A stretch of DNA of 64,000 bases from JACDAN01 sp963834825 (GCA_963834825.1 CAWICZ010000014.1:186001-250000), one strand, 5' to 3'. Shown: positions 43,173 to 51,360, counted from the first letter of the stretch. Translations and numbers: made by a program. The notes: generated by a model not told the origin, from the letters alone.

Positions 43173-43576
43173 CGGACTCACCCAGGTACTTCGGGGCCGA
43201 CGCCGGCGCGCAGGAGGAGGGCTCGGGCTCGTTCGTGCGCTGGGACGAGCTCGATCCGTTCGAGATGGTGCCCGGGCTGTTCTTCCAGCCTGTGGTCGGG
43301 GATCGGGTGATGGCCAACTTCGTCCGGTTCGAGCCGCACACGGAGGCGCCGCTCCACTGGCACGAGGAGGAGCAGATCACGTTCGTGCTCGAGGGGGAGC
43401 TCGAGTTCGAGGTGGCCGGCGAGACCTGGATGCTCACTCGGGGGCAAGCCGTCGTCATTCCGCCGAACGTGCCGCATGGCGCCCGCACGCACGGCGGACC
43501 GTGTCTCGAGGTGGACGTCTTCCATCCGCCGAGGAGGGCCTTGCTGGAAACGATGGGCGCCGCCGAGCCCGAGTGA
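43169..43576 (+). CDS. Cupin, middle gene of aminotransferase operon
   Basis: 135 residues from ATG 43169. Cupin motif 1 APLHWHEEEQITFVLEGELE (His, His, Glu) and motif 2 TRGQAVVIPPNVPHGARTH (His). Its start overlaps the aminotransferase stop (ATGA) and its end overlaps the SDR start (GTGA), so the three products are made together. Probably a metal-dependent catalyst or binder for the same pathway; the substrate is unknown. Confidence 0.87.
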   Translation: MTDSPRYFGADAGAQEEGSGSFVRWDELDPFEMVPGLFFQPVVGDRVMANFVRFEPHTEAPLHWHEEEQITFVLEGELEFEVAGETWMLTRGQAVVIPPNVPHGARTHGGPCLEVDVFHPPRRALLETMGAAEPE

Positions 43577-44358
43577 ACCTCGGACTCGAGGGCCGCAAGG
43601 CGATCGTCACCGGCGGCTCCAAGGGGCTCGGCTTCGCGATCGCACAGGAGCTGCTTCGGGAAGGCGCGTCGGTCGCGATCTGCTCGCGCAGCGAAGACGA
43701 AGTGCTCGCCGCCGCCGCGGAGCTGGGCCGGGACGGGCCCGTCGCCCACGCGCAGCGCGCCGACGTCACCGACTCGGCGCAGGTACGGGATTTCGTCGCG
43801 CGCTCGGCCGAGGCTCTGGGCGGCGTGGACTGCCTCGTCAACAACGCAGGGCGCGCGCATCCCGGGACGTTCGAGACGCTCGCCGACGCGGACTGGAGCA
43901 GCGACCTCGACGTCAAGCTGTTCTCGCTGATCCGCTGCTGCCGCGAGGTGCTGCCGCACATGCGGGCCGCGGGCGGCGGGCGCATCGTCAACATCGGCGC
44001 CGTCTACGGCCGCTATCCGGACCCGACGTTCTTCGCGACCTCGGTGAACCGTGCCGCCGAGCCTCTCGTTCGGCAAGACCCTGGCGCTGGAGGTCGCGAA
44101 GGACAACATCCTCGTCAACACCGTCAACATCGGCTTCGTCGTCACGCCCCAGTGGGACAACATCCACCAGAAGCGGGCGCCGGAGCTCGAGCGCGAGGAG
44201 TTCTTCGCCTCCTTCGCCGCCCGCGAGGTCCCGCTCGGGCGCTTCGGGACAGCCCGACGAGGTCTCCGGGACTCGTCGCGTTCCTGCTGAGCGAGCGGGC
44301 GAGCTACATCACCGGCGCGTCGATCGACGTGGCCGGCGGCATGGGCAAATACGTCTGA
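43573..44358 (+). CDS. Short-chain dehydrogenase/reductase, three frameshifts, atypical active site
   Basis: GTG 43573. Classical SDR N-terminus: RKAIVTGGSKGLGFAIAQELL (TGxxxGxG), DCLVNNAGRAHPGTF (NNAG) and GGGRIVNIGAVYGRY. One extra base near 44055 and two more at 44249 and 44268-44270 break the frame; restored pieces are FGKTLALEVAKDNILVNTVN and RFGQPDEVSGLVAFLLSERA and ITGASIDVAGGMGKYV. The usual YxxxK reads here as a Thr-Ser-Val-Asn-Arg segment, so the catalytic Tyr and Lys may be absent. NAD(P)H binding is expected; activity is uncertain. Confidence 0.83.
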   Translation: MNLGLEGRKAIVTGGSKGLGFAIAQELLREGASVAICSRSEDEVLAAAAELGRDGPVAHAQRADVTDSAQVRDFVARSAEALGGVDCLVNNAGRAHPGTFETLADADWSSDLDVKLFSLIRCCREVLPHMRAAGGGRIVNIGAVYGRYPDPTFFATSVNRAAEPLVRQDPGAGGREGQHPRQHRQHRLRRHAPVGQHPPEAGAGARARGVLRLLRRPRGPARALRDSPTRSPGLVAFLLSERASYITGASIDVAGGMGKYV

Positions 44359-44538
44359 CCCTCATCTAACTTGACAGCGCGGCTGGATCGTGCAGTAGTC
44401 GGTGCCGTACGTTTTTTCTGCGACTGCTGACCTCCGAGGAGGGGAATCCTGCCGGCCCAGGACACAGCCTGCGCCTCGTCACGAATGACTCGTCACCGTC
44501 CGGCTCCCTGCCACGAACGGCGTGGCCGGAGCGGGATC
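44359..44538. other. Intergenic region with -35-like TTGACA and a hairpin with U-rich loop
   Basis: TTGACA at 44371-44376. A 9-bp stem CAGTAGTCG (44393-44401) / CGACTGCTG (44421-44429), one G-U pair, encloses a 19-nt loop with six T. GGAG and the ATG at 44539 follow about 100 bp later. No gene seen. Confidence 0.4.
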
Positions 44539-45882
44539 ATGCGAAGGCCCGTAGCGCTGGTGCTTGTCGCAGCCGCTCTGCTCGCCGCCCCGACGCCGGA
44601 AGCCGTCGCGCAGGGGCCGCGTCCCGACCCACGCGAGCTGTGGCGGCAATTCCCGCTTGAGACCAGGCGCTCGACTCCTCGGGCACCCGCTGAGCGCGGG
44701 GCGGCGCTGGGGGTCTCGCTGCCGACCCCCGGCGTTACGCCGGGCGAAGCAACGGACCGATCGGTCGGGCTGCCCGTTCAGACCGCTGCGATCGTATTGG
44801 CGATGGCGCTGGCTCTCATGCTGACGACTGGCGTGCTCGCCTACGCCGCTCGCGGCCAGTTCGCATTCGGCGCCCTCGGTCGAAGGCGTCGCATCGCGCT
44901 GTCGTTTGCCGACTTCCTCCAATCACCACCCGTCGAGGCACGGCCACACGCGGAAACGGAGTGGCCGGAGCGCAAGGAGCCGAACCGCAAGCGGATGGTC
45001 CGAGACCCGGGCCGGCCGCGGCGGCGTGCGAAGCGTGCCGCGGTGGCGAGCATCACCTCCGAGGTTGACGCGCTCACGGCGAAGCTTGACGTGGACGCCG
45101 CCCCGAAGAAGACCGAAGGGCCTACACAGGACCGGATCGAGCGTCTGAGAGAAAGGCTCAACATCTACTTCGCATCCGCCAAGAACGCAGGAGCGGCGAT
45201 CGACGAAGTCGAGAGCCTGAAGGCGAAGCTCGACGTGCATCGTGCTCCCGCGAAGACCGAGGGCATTCCGTCCGAAGAGCGGGAATTGCTCAAGGAGAAA
45301 CTCGGCGCGCAGCCCGCTTACGCCGAGAGCGCTTCGCACGATGAGCTCCAGACCCTCAAAGAGAAGCTGGGCATGCAGGCCGCCGCTCCGAAGGGCGTGA
45401 GCACGACTCACAAGGAGTTCGAGACGCTCGAGGCCAAAGTTGCCAAGTGGCGAGCTGCGCTCGCCACCGCCGAACGCGAGACCGCCGACGCGGTCGCGCA
45501 GAAGGAAAAGCTCCGTGGTGCCGGCGCCGAGCAAGTCGACCACGGGCCTCGCCCGCCGTCCGAGCGCAAGGTAGACCTTCACGCCGACACGCCGACCCCA
45601 GAGCTCGATGTCAGTAACAGACCCTCTGAGGATCGGGCTCAAGCGTCCGTTGCCATCGACGCCCGCGACACGACTCTGCGCGAGCCGGGAGGCGAGCCCG
45701 CGGCGGCTACGACGCCGGTGGCACCGCGCCCGGTGTCGGCCTCCACACGCCGATCCACGATCTTCGAACTGGTACACGAGCATGGCTCGGACCTGGTGTT
45801 TGTCGGCCTCGTCCTGATCATGCTCGCACTTCTCCTGCTCAACATCGCTGTTTTCTTAGGCATCGGCGTTGAGTCCTACTAA
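44539..45882 (+). CDS. Two-transmembrane protein with six 24-residue coiled-coil repeats
   Basis: 447 residues from ATG 44539. Signal-like helix (RRPVALVLVAAALLAAPTP), a first membrane helix at 81-103, a long basic and hydrophilic middle, and a C-terminal membrane helix near 420-443. Between 175 and 301 there are six repeats with the core E-x-x-x-L-K-x-K-L: EVDALTAKL 175, RIERLRERL 199, EVESLKAKL 223, ERELLKEKL 247, ELQTLKEKL 269, EFETLEAKV 293. The spacing is 24, 24, 24, 22, 24. Family not recognised; may be a spacer between two membrane anchors. Confidence 0.75.
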   Translation: MRRPVALVLVAAALLAAPTPEAVAQGPRPDPRELWRQFPLETRRSTPRAPAERGAALGVSLPTPGVTPGEATDRSVGLPVQTAAIVLAMALALMLTTGVLAYAARGQFAFGALGRRRRIALSFADFLQSPPVEARPHAETEWPERKEPNRKRMVRDPGRPRRRAKRAAVASITSEVDALTAKLDVDAAPKKTEGPTQDRIERLRERLNIYFASAKNAGAAIDEVESLKAKLDVHRAPAKTEGIPSEERELLKEKLGAQPAYAESASHDELQTLKEKLGMQAAAPKGVSTTHKEFETLEAKVAKWRAALATAERETADAVAQKEKLRGAGAEQVDHGPRPPSERKVDLHADTPTPELDVSNRPSEDRAQASVAIDARDTTLREPGGEPAAATTPVAPRPVSASTRRSTIFELVHEHGSDLVFVGLVLIMLALLLLNIAVFLGIGVESY

Positions 45883-46011
45883 GAGTCGGTGTTCCGGCGT
45901 GCACCGCCTGCCGCTCGCCGGCGTTCCTGGTGGAGCTCGAACCTCAGCTGGCGCGGCGGCGCCACGACGGAGGCAGCGAATGCAGATGATCCGCCGACAA
46001 GGAGGAACCGG

Positions 46012-46362
46012 ATGGCAGTACAGGTAGACAGCGGTCGAGTCGTCGTCCTTTGCGACCGACTGGCCGACGCGACCCGCGCAGGTGGAGCGAAATGGCGCGT
46101 TGAAGGCGAAGACACATTCCTATGGGACGGCGAGCAGGGCTCGGTATCCGTTCAGAGCCGGGACAAGGACGGCCTACCTCCCTACCAGCTCGTTGTCTTC
46201 AATGCAAACGGTCTAAAGGTGGAGGAGCTAACGTCACAACTGCTCGAGAACGACGAGCCCGCGGAGTGGAATGAGCCGCTTGCCGTCCTCTACCGCTCGG
46301 CGCGTGGCAGCGCTCTCAACGCCGACGAGGTCATCGACGCGCTGATCGCGGCGCTCCCCTAG
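46012..46362 (+). CDS. Hypothetical protein
   Basis: 116 residues from ATG 46012 with AAGGAGG upstream (46000-46006). An alpha/beta protein: MAVQVDSGRVVVLCDRLADA, YQLVVFNANGLKVEELTSQL and a final helix NADEVIDALIAALP. No signal peptide or membrane segment, family not recognised. Follows the repeat protein after 129 bp, same strand. Confidence 0.65.
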   Translation: MAVQVDSGRVVVLCDRLADATRAGGAKWRVEGEDTFLWDGEQGSVSVQSRDKDGLPPYQLVVFNANGLKVEELTSQLLENDEPAEWNEPLAVLYRSARGSALNADEVIDALIAALP

Positions 46363-46434
46363 GCCATCGCACGCGGATGCGGCCGGCGGGCGCCGGCTGA
46401 ACGCGAACGAGGCCGCGGCCCGAACGCGGTGGTG

Positions 46435-47097
46435 TCAGGCTCGACTAGAGCGACCCGGAGGCGCTGCTCGTACCAGCCGATCGCCTCTGCTTCCTTCTGG
46501 AGTGAGATCGGTGCGCAGCCGCGACCAGATGCCGAAGTCGTGGCGGATGTCCTCCTTGAACCAGTACGAGCGCAGCACGCCCTCGCGGATGTACCCGACC
46601 CGTTCCGCCACGCGCTCCGAGGCCGGGTTGGCGACGTCGATCCAGAGCTCGATCCGCTCCAGCCCGAGCCCGGAGAAGCCCCAGTCGGTCAGCAGCCGGA
46701 GCGTCCGCGTCGCCACGCCGCGGCCGCGCGCCGCCGGCCCGACGATGTAGCCGATCTCACCCTGCCGCCCGTCGTGGTCGAGCTGGACGAACATCCCGAG
46801 CCCGAGGAACTCGCCGTCGTGCGCCTCGATCGCGAAGCCCGCCCGCGAGCCGTCCCGCCAGCCGTCGAGGTAGCGGCCGAGCCACGTGGCCGCGAAGCCG
46901 TCCGGCGGCTCGCTCGGAACACGGGTGTGCCTGCGCACGTCCTCGTCCTCGAGCAGCGCGTCGAAGCCTGACTCGTGGCGGGGCTCGACGGGAACGAGCC
47001 GGATCGCGTCGTCGGCGAGCGGCGGGTCGGGCGGCTCCAGGGTCGTCAGCGGACTGCGTGCACCTTGACGCCCAGGACTTCTTCGAGCTCGACCCAC
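46435..47097 (-). CDS. RimJ/RimL-type GNAT acetyltransferase
   Basis: The conserved part starts near residue 30 (IRLVPVEPRHESGFDALLED) and runs through GEIGYIVGPAARGRGVATRTLRLL, the acetyl-CoA site, to LERIELWIDVANPASERVAERVGYIREG and an SYWFKEDIRHDFGIWSRL tail, typical of ribosomal-protein N-acetyltransferases of the RimJ class. No ATG is available between the VapC stop and the conserved part; GTG 47097 would overlap vapC by 52 bp, or a CTG near 47048 may be used. Substrate unknown. Confidence 0.82.
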   Translation of the reverse strand: MGRARRSPGRQGARSPLTTLEPPDPPLADDAIRLVPVEPRHESGFDALLEDEDVRRHTRVPSEPPDGFAATWLGRYLDGWRDGSRAGFAIEAHDGEFLGLGMFVQLDHDGRQGEIGYIVGPAARGRGVATRTLRLLTDWGFSGLGLERIELWIDVANPASERVAERVGYIREGVLRSYWFKEDIRHDFGIWSRLRTDLTPEGSRGDRLVRAAPPGRSSRA

Positions 47098-47453
47098 GCG
47101 CGGTCTGCGGTCAGCACGGGCAGGTCGAGGCGACTTCCGAGCGCGAGGCAGATGCGATCGCCCAAGCCGAGTCCGTGCTCCTTCGTGGCCGGACGCATCT
47201 CGGCGATCGTGATCGCGTCCTGAGCTGTCACCGGCTCCACCTCCAGGAGGCCACCGAGGATTCCCTTCGCTTCTAGATCGCGGGCGACCTCGCCCGGATC
47301 GGCGCCTCGTTCGGCGAGCTTCGACAAAGCCTCGGCGAGGTTGCCAGAGCTAATCGCGGCCGAGTTGGCGAGCAACTGCTCCACCTTTGCCGCGCCCTCC
47401 TCGTCAAGCAACAGGGCAAGAAGGCCGGATGCGTCGAGTACGAACGTGCTCAA
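47046..47453 (-). CDS. vapC: VapC-type PIN toxin
   Basis: 135 residues from ATG 47453, overlapping vapB as ATGA. PIN catalytic acids are present: D7 in FVLDASGLLALL, E in LAEALSKLAERG, D in GLGDRICLALG and D in VLTADRAWVEL. PIN toxins are Mg-dependent RNases, often cutting tRNA or rRNA. Chromosomal type II toxin-antitoxin unit with the gene just upstream. Confidence 0.9.
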   Translation of the reverse strand: MSTFVLDASGLLALLLDEEGAAKVEQLLANSAAISSGNLAEALSKLAERGADPGEVARDLEAKGILGGLLEVEPVTAQDAITIAEMRPATKEHGLGLGDRICLALGSRLDLPVLTADRAWVELEEVLGVKVHAVR

Positions 47454-47737
47454 CGCCCGCCGACTTGCCCATCAGCTGTGTCCTCCCGCTCAGCCTCTTC
47501 GCGACGATCCTCGATCAGTTCCCTCGTAAGGTCGGCGCCGGGTGCGAGGTGGCGGAGCACGCCGCGCGCAGATCGTGCAACGTCCGCGGCGGTGCGCACC
47601 TCGAACCTCTTGCCGTTCTCGTCGAGGTCCAGCGCCAGAAGATCCCCTCGCTTTACGCCCATTGACCGGCGGACTTCGGCAGGGATGACAAGCCGGCCTC
47701 GCTCACCCAGGTGGACCGAAAAGCGCTTGTGGGACAT
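47450..47737 (-). CDS. vapB: VapB-type AbrB/MazE antitoxin
   Basis: 95 residues from ATG 47737 (MSHKRFSVHLGERGRLVIPA). The swapped-hairpin AbrB signature GERGRLVIPAEVRRSMGVKRGDLLAL is clear, followed by a flexible toxin-binding tail (LTRELIEDRREEAEREDT). It binds DNA as a dimer and represses its own operon; the promoter must lie between 47738 and 47930. The 4-bp overlap with vapC couples translation. Confidence 0.9.
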   Translation of the reverse strand: MSHKRFSVHLGERGRLVIPAEVRRSMGVKRGDLLALDLDENGKRFEVRTAADVARSARGVLRHLAPGADLTRELIEDRREEAEREDTADGQVGGR

Positions 47738-47933
47738 ATGACGAGTGTGCCACATAGAGTAATGCTCCCGCAAGATGTCCGAACAGGACGATCGCCCTGA
47801 GCCGCAGGCGCCGCACCCGACTGGACGCCGGACGAGCCGTGATTGAGGCAGGTCGCCTTCGGATCCAGCAGGAGAGGTCCGACGAGCCACCGGCCGACCG
47901 CACTGCGCTCCGTGTCACCTATCGTGCGCCGAG

Positions 47934-48173
47934 ATGCGCAAGGTCGAGGCGTACGTCTTCGTCGACACCGAAAATCCCGGGCCGAAGCGAGTGGTGCGTG
48001 AGATCCGGAAGCTCGACCGCGTCGTTCGCGCGGACGCGCTGCTGGGAACTCCGGACATCGTTGCGATCGTCGAGGGAAACGACATCGCGGAGATGGACGC
48101 GGTGATCGACCGCATCGCCGAGCTCGAGGGAGTGCTCGACACCGAGTCGAAGGTCGTTCGCTGGATCGAGTGA
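47934..48173 (+). CDS. Stand-alone Lrp/AsnC effector-binding (RAM) domain
   Basis: 79 residues, MRKVEAYVFVDTENPGPKRV. The fold is the ferredoxin-like RAM domain of Lrp/AsnC proteins, with the ligand region VRADALLGTPDIVAIVEGND and EMDAVIDRIAELEGVLDTE; no DNA-binding part is present. Such proteins may bind amino acids and assemble with full-length regulators. Neighbours: vapBC diverges to the left. Confidence 0.82.
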   Translation: MRKVEAYVFVDTENPGPKRVVREIRKLDRVVRADALLGTPDIVAIVEGNDIAEMDAVIDRIAELEGVLDTESKVVRWIE

Positions 48174-48299
48174 CCCGGGTACAGCAGGAGATCAGTCGCC
48201 GCTCGGTTCCCCCGCGGAAGCGGGTCGGCACCGACGAGGCTAACGGGGAGCTCCGCGGGCAGGTCGGTCCCCGCCTGTCCGGCCGTTAGGCTCGATGAC

Positions 48300-48500
48300 A
48301 TGGCTGAATTTCGTCGCGTTACCTTCGTCCTGCACAGCCCGGACTTCGCCGAGCCCGCCGAGATTGTGGCGAGCGTGGATTCCATCCCGCGCACGGCCGA
48401 ACAGCTGGTGATGGACGGCCGCACGTACCGCGTGAAGCTCGTGCTCCACAACTACGACGACGGCACCATCTCCGTCTACGCCAACGAAGACACGTCCTGA
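48300..48500 (+). CDS. Hypothetical 66-residue protein
   Basis: ATG 48300, MAEFRRVTFVLHSPDFAEPA and MDGRTYRVKLVLHNYDDGTI. Alternating hydrophobic residues suggest a small beta barrel. No recognised family. No clear Shine-Dalgarno. Confidence 0.55.
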   Translation: MAEFRRVTFVLHSPDFAEPAEIVASVDSIPRTAEQLVMDGRTYRVKLVLHNYDDGTISVYANEDTS

Positions 48501-48578
48501 TGAGCGTCTAGCGCGCCTACGGACTTCGTCTACGCGAGAAGACTTGGGAGACCTGCGCGGCCGACTTAAGCTGCGCGC

Positions 48579-49769
48579 ATGGCCGGCGTAGCCCCCGACG
48601 ACGCTGAGCTCGCTCGCCAACTCGAGGACCTTCGTGCGCAGCAGCGCGCGATCAGCGGCGTCCTCCGAGCCGTCACGCGCTCTGCGGGGCTCCAACCTGT
48701 CCTGGACGAGGTGGTCGAGGCCTGCAAGCGCCTCTGCGACGCCGACCACGGCGCGCTCTGGCTGCTCGAGGATGGGCTTCTCCACTCGGCCGCATACTCC
48801 GGCACGCCGGAGTCTGCCGCGTACGACAGGCAGCACCCGCATGCGCTCGACCGAACGACAGCGGCCGGCCGTGCGGCTGTCGAGCGTCGGCCGGTCCACA
48901 TCCCGGACATCGAGGACGACCCCGAATACGGCTACCCGGGCCCGCGGCCGTACCGAACGATGCTCAGCGTGCCCGTCGTGGCTGAAGGCGAGCTAATCGG
49001 CGTTGTCGTGGTCGTCCGCACCGACCCGCGGTCGTTCACCGACGAGCACATTGCGCTCGTCGAGACCTTCGCCGACCAGGCGGCGATCGCGATCACGAAC
49101 GCGCGCTTGATCGACGCGGTTGAGCGGCAGCGCACGGAGCTGGCTCGGTTCGTCTCGCCGCAGGTGGCGGAGCTCGTCTCCAGCAGCGAGGGCGAGCAGC
49201 TGCTGGCCGGACACCGCGCCTACATCTCGTGTCTCTTCTGCGATCTGCGCGGCTTCACCGCGTTTGCCGAGACGGCTGCGCCGGAAGAGCTCTTCGATGT
49301 GCTGCGCGAGTACCACGCCGCCATCGGCGAGCTCATCCCGCGCCACGAAGGGACGCTCGAGCACTTCGCAGGGGATGGGGTGATGGTGTTCTTCAACGAT
49401 CCGATCCCGGTCGAAGATCACGAGCTGCAGGCGGTGCGGCTCGCGCTCGCCGCACAAGAGCGGTTCGCGCAGCTGGCTCAGGGGTGGCGAAAGCGTGGCA
49501 CGGAGCTGGGGCTCGGAATCGGAATCGGGACCGGTTACGCGACGCTAGGTCGGATCGGTTTCGAGGGCCGCTACGACTACGGGGCACTCGGCCCGGTGGT
49601 CAACGTGGCTTCACGCTTCAGCACGCAGGCGGCCGCAGGGCAGATCCTGATCGGCCAGCGGGTCTTCGCAGCCGTGGACGAGGCCGTCGAGACAGCGCCC
49701 GCCGGCGAGCTCGACCTCAAAGGCTTCAGTCGCCCGGTCGCCGCCTACGAGGTCCGCGGCCTCCGGTAG
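48579..49769 (+). CDS. GAF-domain adenylate/guanylate cyclase
   Basis: 396 residues. A coiled N-terminus precedes a GAF domain (LQPVLDEVVEACKRLCDADH, then MLSVPVVAEGELIGVVVVVR) and a signalling helix VERQRTELARFVSPQVAELV. The class III cyclase domain has the metal-binding Asp in SCLFCDLRGFTAFAET, a second Asp in HFAGDGVMVFFNDP, and the Arg/Asn transition-state region GPVVNVASRFS. Makes cAMP (or cGMP) on GAF signal binding. The 3' end overlaps the convergent PadR gene by 44 bp. Confidence 0.9.
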   Translation: MAGVAPDDAELARQLEDLRAQQRAISGVLRAVTRSAGLQPVLDEVVEACKRLCDADHGALWLLEDGLLHSAAYSGTPESAAYDRQHPHALDRTTAAGRAAVERRPVHIPDIEDDPEYGYPGPRPYRTMLSVPVVAEGELIGVVVVVRTDPRSFTDEHIALVETFADQAAIAITNARLIDAVERQRTELARFVSPQVAELVSSSEGEQLLAGHRAYISCLFCDLRGFTAFAETAAPEELFDVLREYHAAIGELIPRHEGTLEHFAGDGVMVFFNDPIPVEDHELQAVRLALAAQERFAQLAQGWRKRGTELGLGIGIGTGYATLGRIGFEGRYDYGALGPVVNVASRFSTQAAAGQILIGQRVFAAVDEAVETAPAGELDLKGFSRPVAAYEVRGLR

Positions 49770-50355
49770 CGCCCCCCGGCGCAGCCGCGGTCCAGGAGGC
49801 GGGCGAGTCGGGCGCCTCGGCCACCGAGCTCCAGAAGGTCAAGGCAGCCGTATAAACCGCGCGGCCGAGCTGCAAGGGGCCAAGGCGCGGTGCGCGGGCG
49901 GGGTCGCCGGCAAGCCTCGCCTCCGTCGCATCGAGCGTGGCAAGCCGGGTCTCGTAGACCCGGATCTGCGCGCGGGCGAGCTCAGCGATCGCGGCGGAGT
50001 CGGCGAGCTCGGCGAAAAGGAGGCGAAGTTGGCCGGGATCGCGGATCGTCATCGTCTCGCTCGTCGGCTCCGAGAGCCACGCATGGAGCGCCGAGCGCCC
50101 TTCGTCCGTCAGCGAGAAGACACGTCTGCGGCGGCCGCCTGGCTCCTGCTCGGCCGTGAGCATCCCCAGGCGCTCGAGCTCCGTCGTCACGCGATACGGG
50201 GTTACGTGCGCAACCGACCAGTACTCGCTGGTGATGCGGGAGAGAGCGCGCCTGACGTCGTAGGCCGTCGACGGCCCGCGAAGGGCGATCAGTCCGAGCA
50301 CGGCAAACGCGGAATCGTCGAGCTTGGAACGCGGTTGTAGCGGCATAGTATCCAT
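49726..50355 (-). CDS. PadR-family regulator
   Basis: 209 residues from ATG 50355. Winged helix: FAVLGLIALRGPSTAYDVRR, VTPYRVTTELERLGMLTAEQ and wing GGRRRRVFSLTDEGRSALHAWL, then the long C-terminal dimerisation helices of PadR-s2. The promoter region shows two overlapping palindromes with one over the start codon, so autoregulation is likely. Divergent lipoprotein gene may be the target. Confidence 0.88.
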   Translation of the reverse strand: MDTMPLQPRSKLDDSAFAVLGLIALRGPSTAYDVRRALSRITSEYWSVAHVTPYRVTTELERLGMLTAEQEPGGRRRRVFSLTDEGRSALHAWLSEPTSETMTIRDPGQLRLLFAELADSAAIAELARAQIRVYETRLATLDATEARLAGDPARAPRLGPLQLGRAVYTAALTFWSSVAEAPDSPASWTAAAPGGATGGRGPRRRRPGD

Positions 50356-50377
50356 GATACGGTCTCCACGATACTAT
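50345..50377. promoter_or_regulatory. PadR operator-like inverted repeats
   Basis: ATAGTATC (50345-50352) and GATACTAT (50370-50377) are exact inverses 17 bp apart; inside, GTATC-CAT-GATAC (50348-50360) is a second palindrome centred on the PadR start codon. On the minus strand TAGTAT could be a -10. Confidence 0.5.
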
Positions 50378-50401
50378 TCGGCTCGGACGGAAGGAGCGGC
50401 A

Positions 50402-51307
50402 ATGCCGACGAAAAGGATCCGACGCCTAGTTTTTTCGCGAGCAAGCCAGCGTCCAATGTTTGGCGCTGCTCTGATCTCAGTGACCCTGGCGTTGGCGGTG
50501 CTTGCGGCCTGTGGCGGCAGTGACGGCGATGAGGCCGCGTTTACACCGGTGGATGGCACGGAGAGCTCCTACTGCGACACCTTCCGGGCTTGGCAGGTGC
50601 ACGAACTGGATGGCGGTGACGGCGATGCTCAGCCCAACCCCGCCGCTTTCGAGAAGTACTGGAACGAGTACCTCGCGTTCAATAAGACCTCGCTCGAGCA
50701 GGCGCCGCCGGTCATCCGCGATGAGTGGGTGTTGAGTGAGCGCGGCGTTCGGACCATCTTGACCCCGGTACTCGCGAGGTACGACTTCGATGTCGAGCGG
50801 ATCGCGCGTGAGGGCACGCCCGCTGAGCAGGCCGTCGGGGAGCCACCTCCCGACGTGCAGAAGGCCCAGGCCGCCATCCATGCCTACGAGGCCAGGGTGT
50901 GCGGGGTGGATTCGCCACCCGCGGCAAACGCCGTCTTCAGGGCGGACGGCTCGTCAAAGGCCTACTGCAATTCGCTGATCGCGTTCAAGAGCGGGTTCAA
51001 GAAGGTCGAGTCCTCGCGGTTCGACCCAGACGTCATGCGGACGGTCTTCGCCGCGGACAGCTTCACGAAGCGGCTCGACGCGCTGGATGAGACAGCACCC
51101 GCCGAGATTGCCGCGAACGTACAGGCCGAGACCGAGTGGTACCGCGACCGCTGGAGCGATGTCGTCGCCGACTTCGACTACGACATCCGCCGCATCTGGC
51201 TGGACGGTACGCCCGAGGATCGAGCCGTGTTCACGCTATCCCATCCCGACGTCGTCGAACACGCAGCCCGCGCCACGGCCTACGAAAAGCACGTCTGTTC
51301 GACGTAG
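50402..51307 (+). CDS. Lipoprotein with internally duplicated domain
   Basis: 301 residues from ATG 50402 with GGAAGGAG upstream. Lipobox LAVLAACGG. The mature protein contains two similar units of about 110 residues, both starting with YC (YCDTFRAWQV and YCNSLIAFKS) and ending with AYEAR-VC / AYEKH-VC, each with a DFDxxxRR/ER-x-x-x-G-T-P-x-E stretch (YDFDVERIAREGTPAEQAVG and FDYDIRRIWLDGTPEDRAVF). Each unit has two cysteines, one disulphide likely. Family not recognised. Ends at a perfect terminator. Confidence 0.8.
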   Translation: MPTKRIRRLVFSRASQRPMFGAALISVTLALAVLAACGGSDGDEAAFTPVDGTESSYCDTFRAWQVHELDGGDGDAQPNPAAFEKYWNEYLAFNKTSLEQAPPVIRDEWVLSERGVRTILTPVLARYDFDVERIAREGTPAEQAVGEPPPDVQKAQAAIHAYEARVCGVDSPPAANAVFRADGSSKAYCNSLIAFKSGFKKVESSRFDPDVMRTVFAADSFTKRLDALDETAPAEIAANVQAETEWYRDRWSDVVADFDYDIRRIWLDGTPEDRAVFTLSHPDVVEHAARATAYEKHVCST

Positions 51308-51328
51308 ACGCGGACTAGCCGGTAATCC

Positions 51329-51360
51329 GACGGAGGGTGGACATCGTCCACCCTCCGTCT
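51329..51360. terminator. Perfect 14-bp hairpin between convergent genes
   Basis: GACGGAGGGTGGAC (51329-51342), loop ATC, exact complement to 51359, then TCGTTCGG. Serves the lipoprotein gene and/or the haloperoxidase-like gene. Confidence 0.8.

Noticed and set aside
44393..44429. Intrinsic terminator of the aminotransferase operon
   Set aside because: The T-run lies in the loop, not after the stem, so it does not fit a rho-independent terminator.
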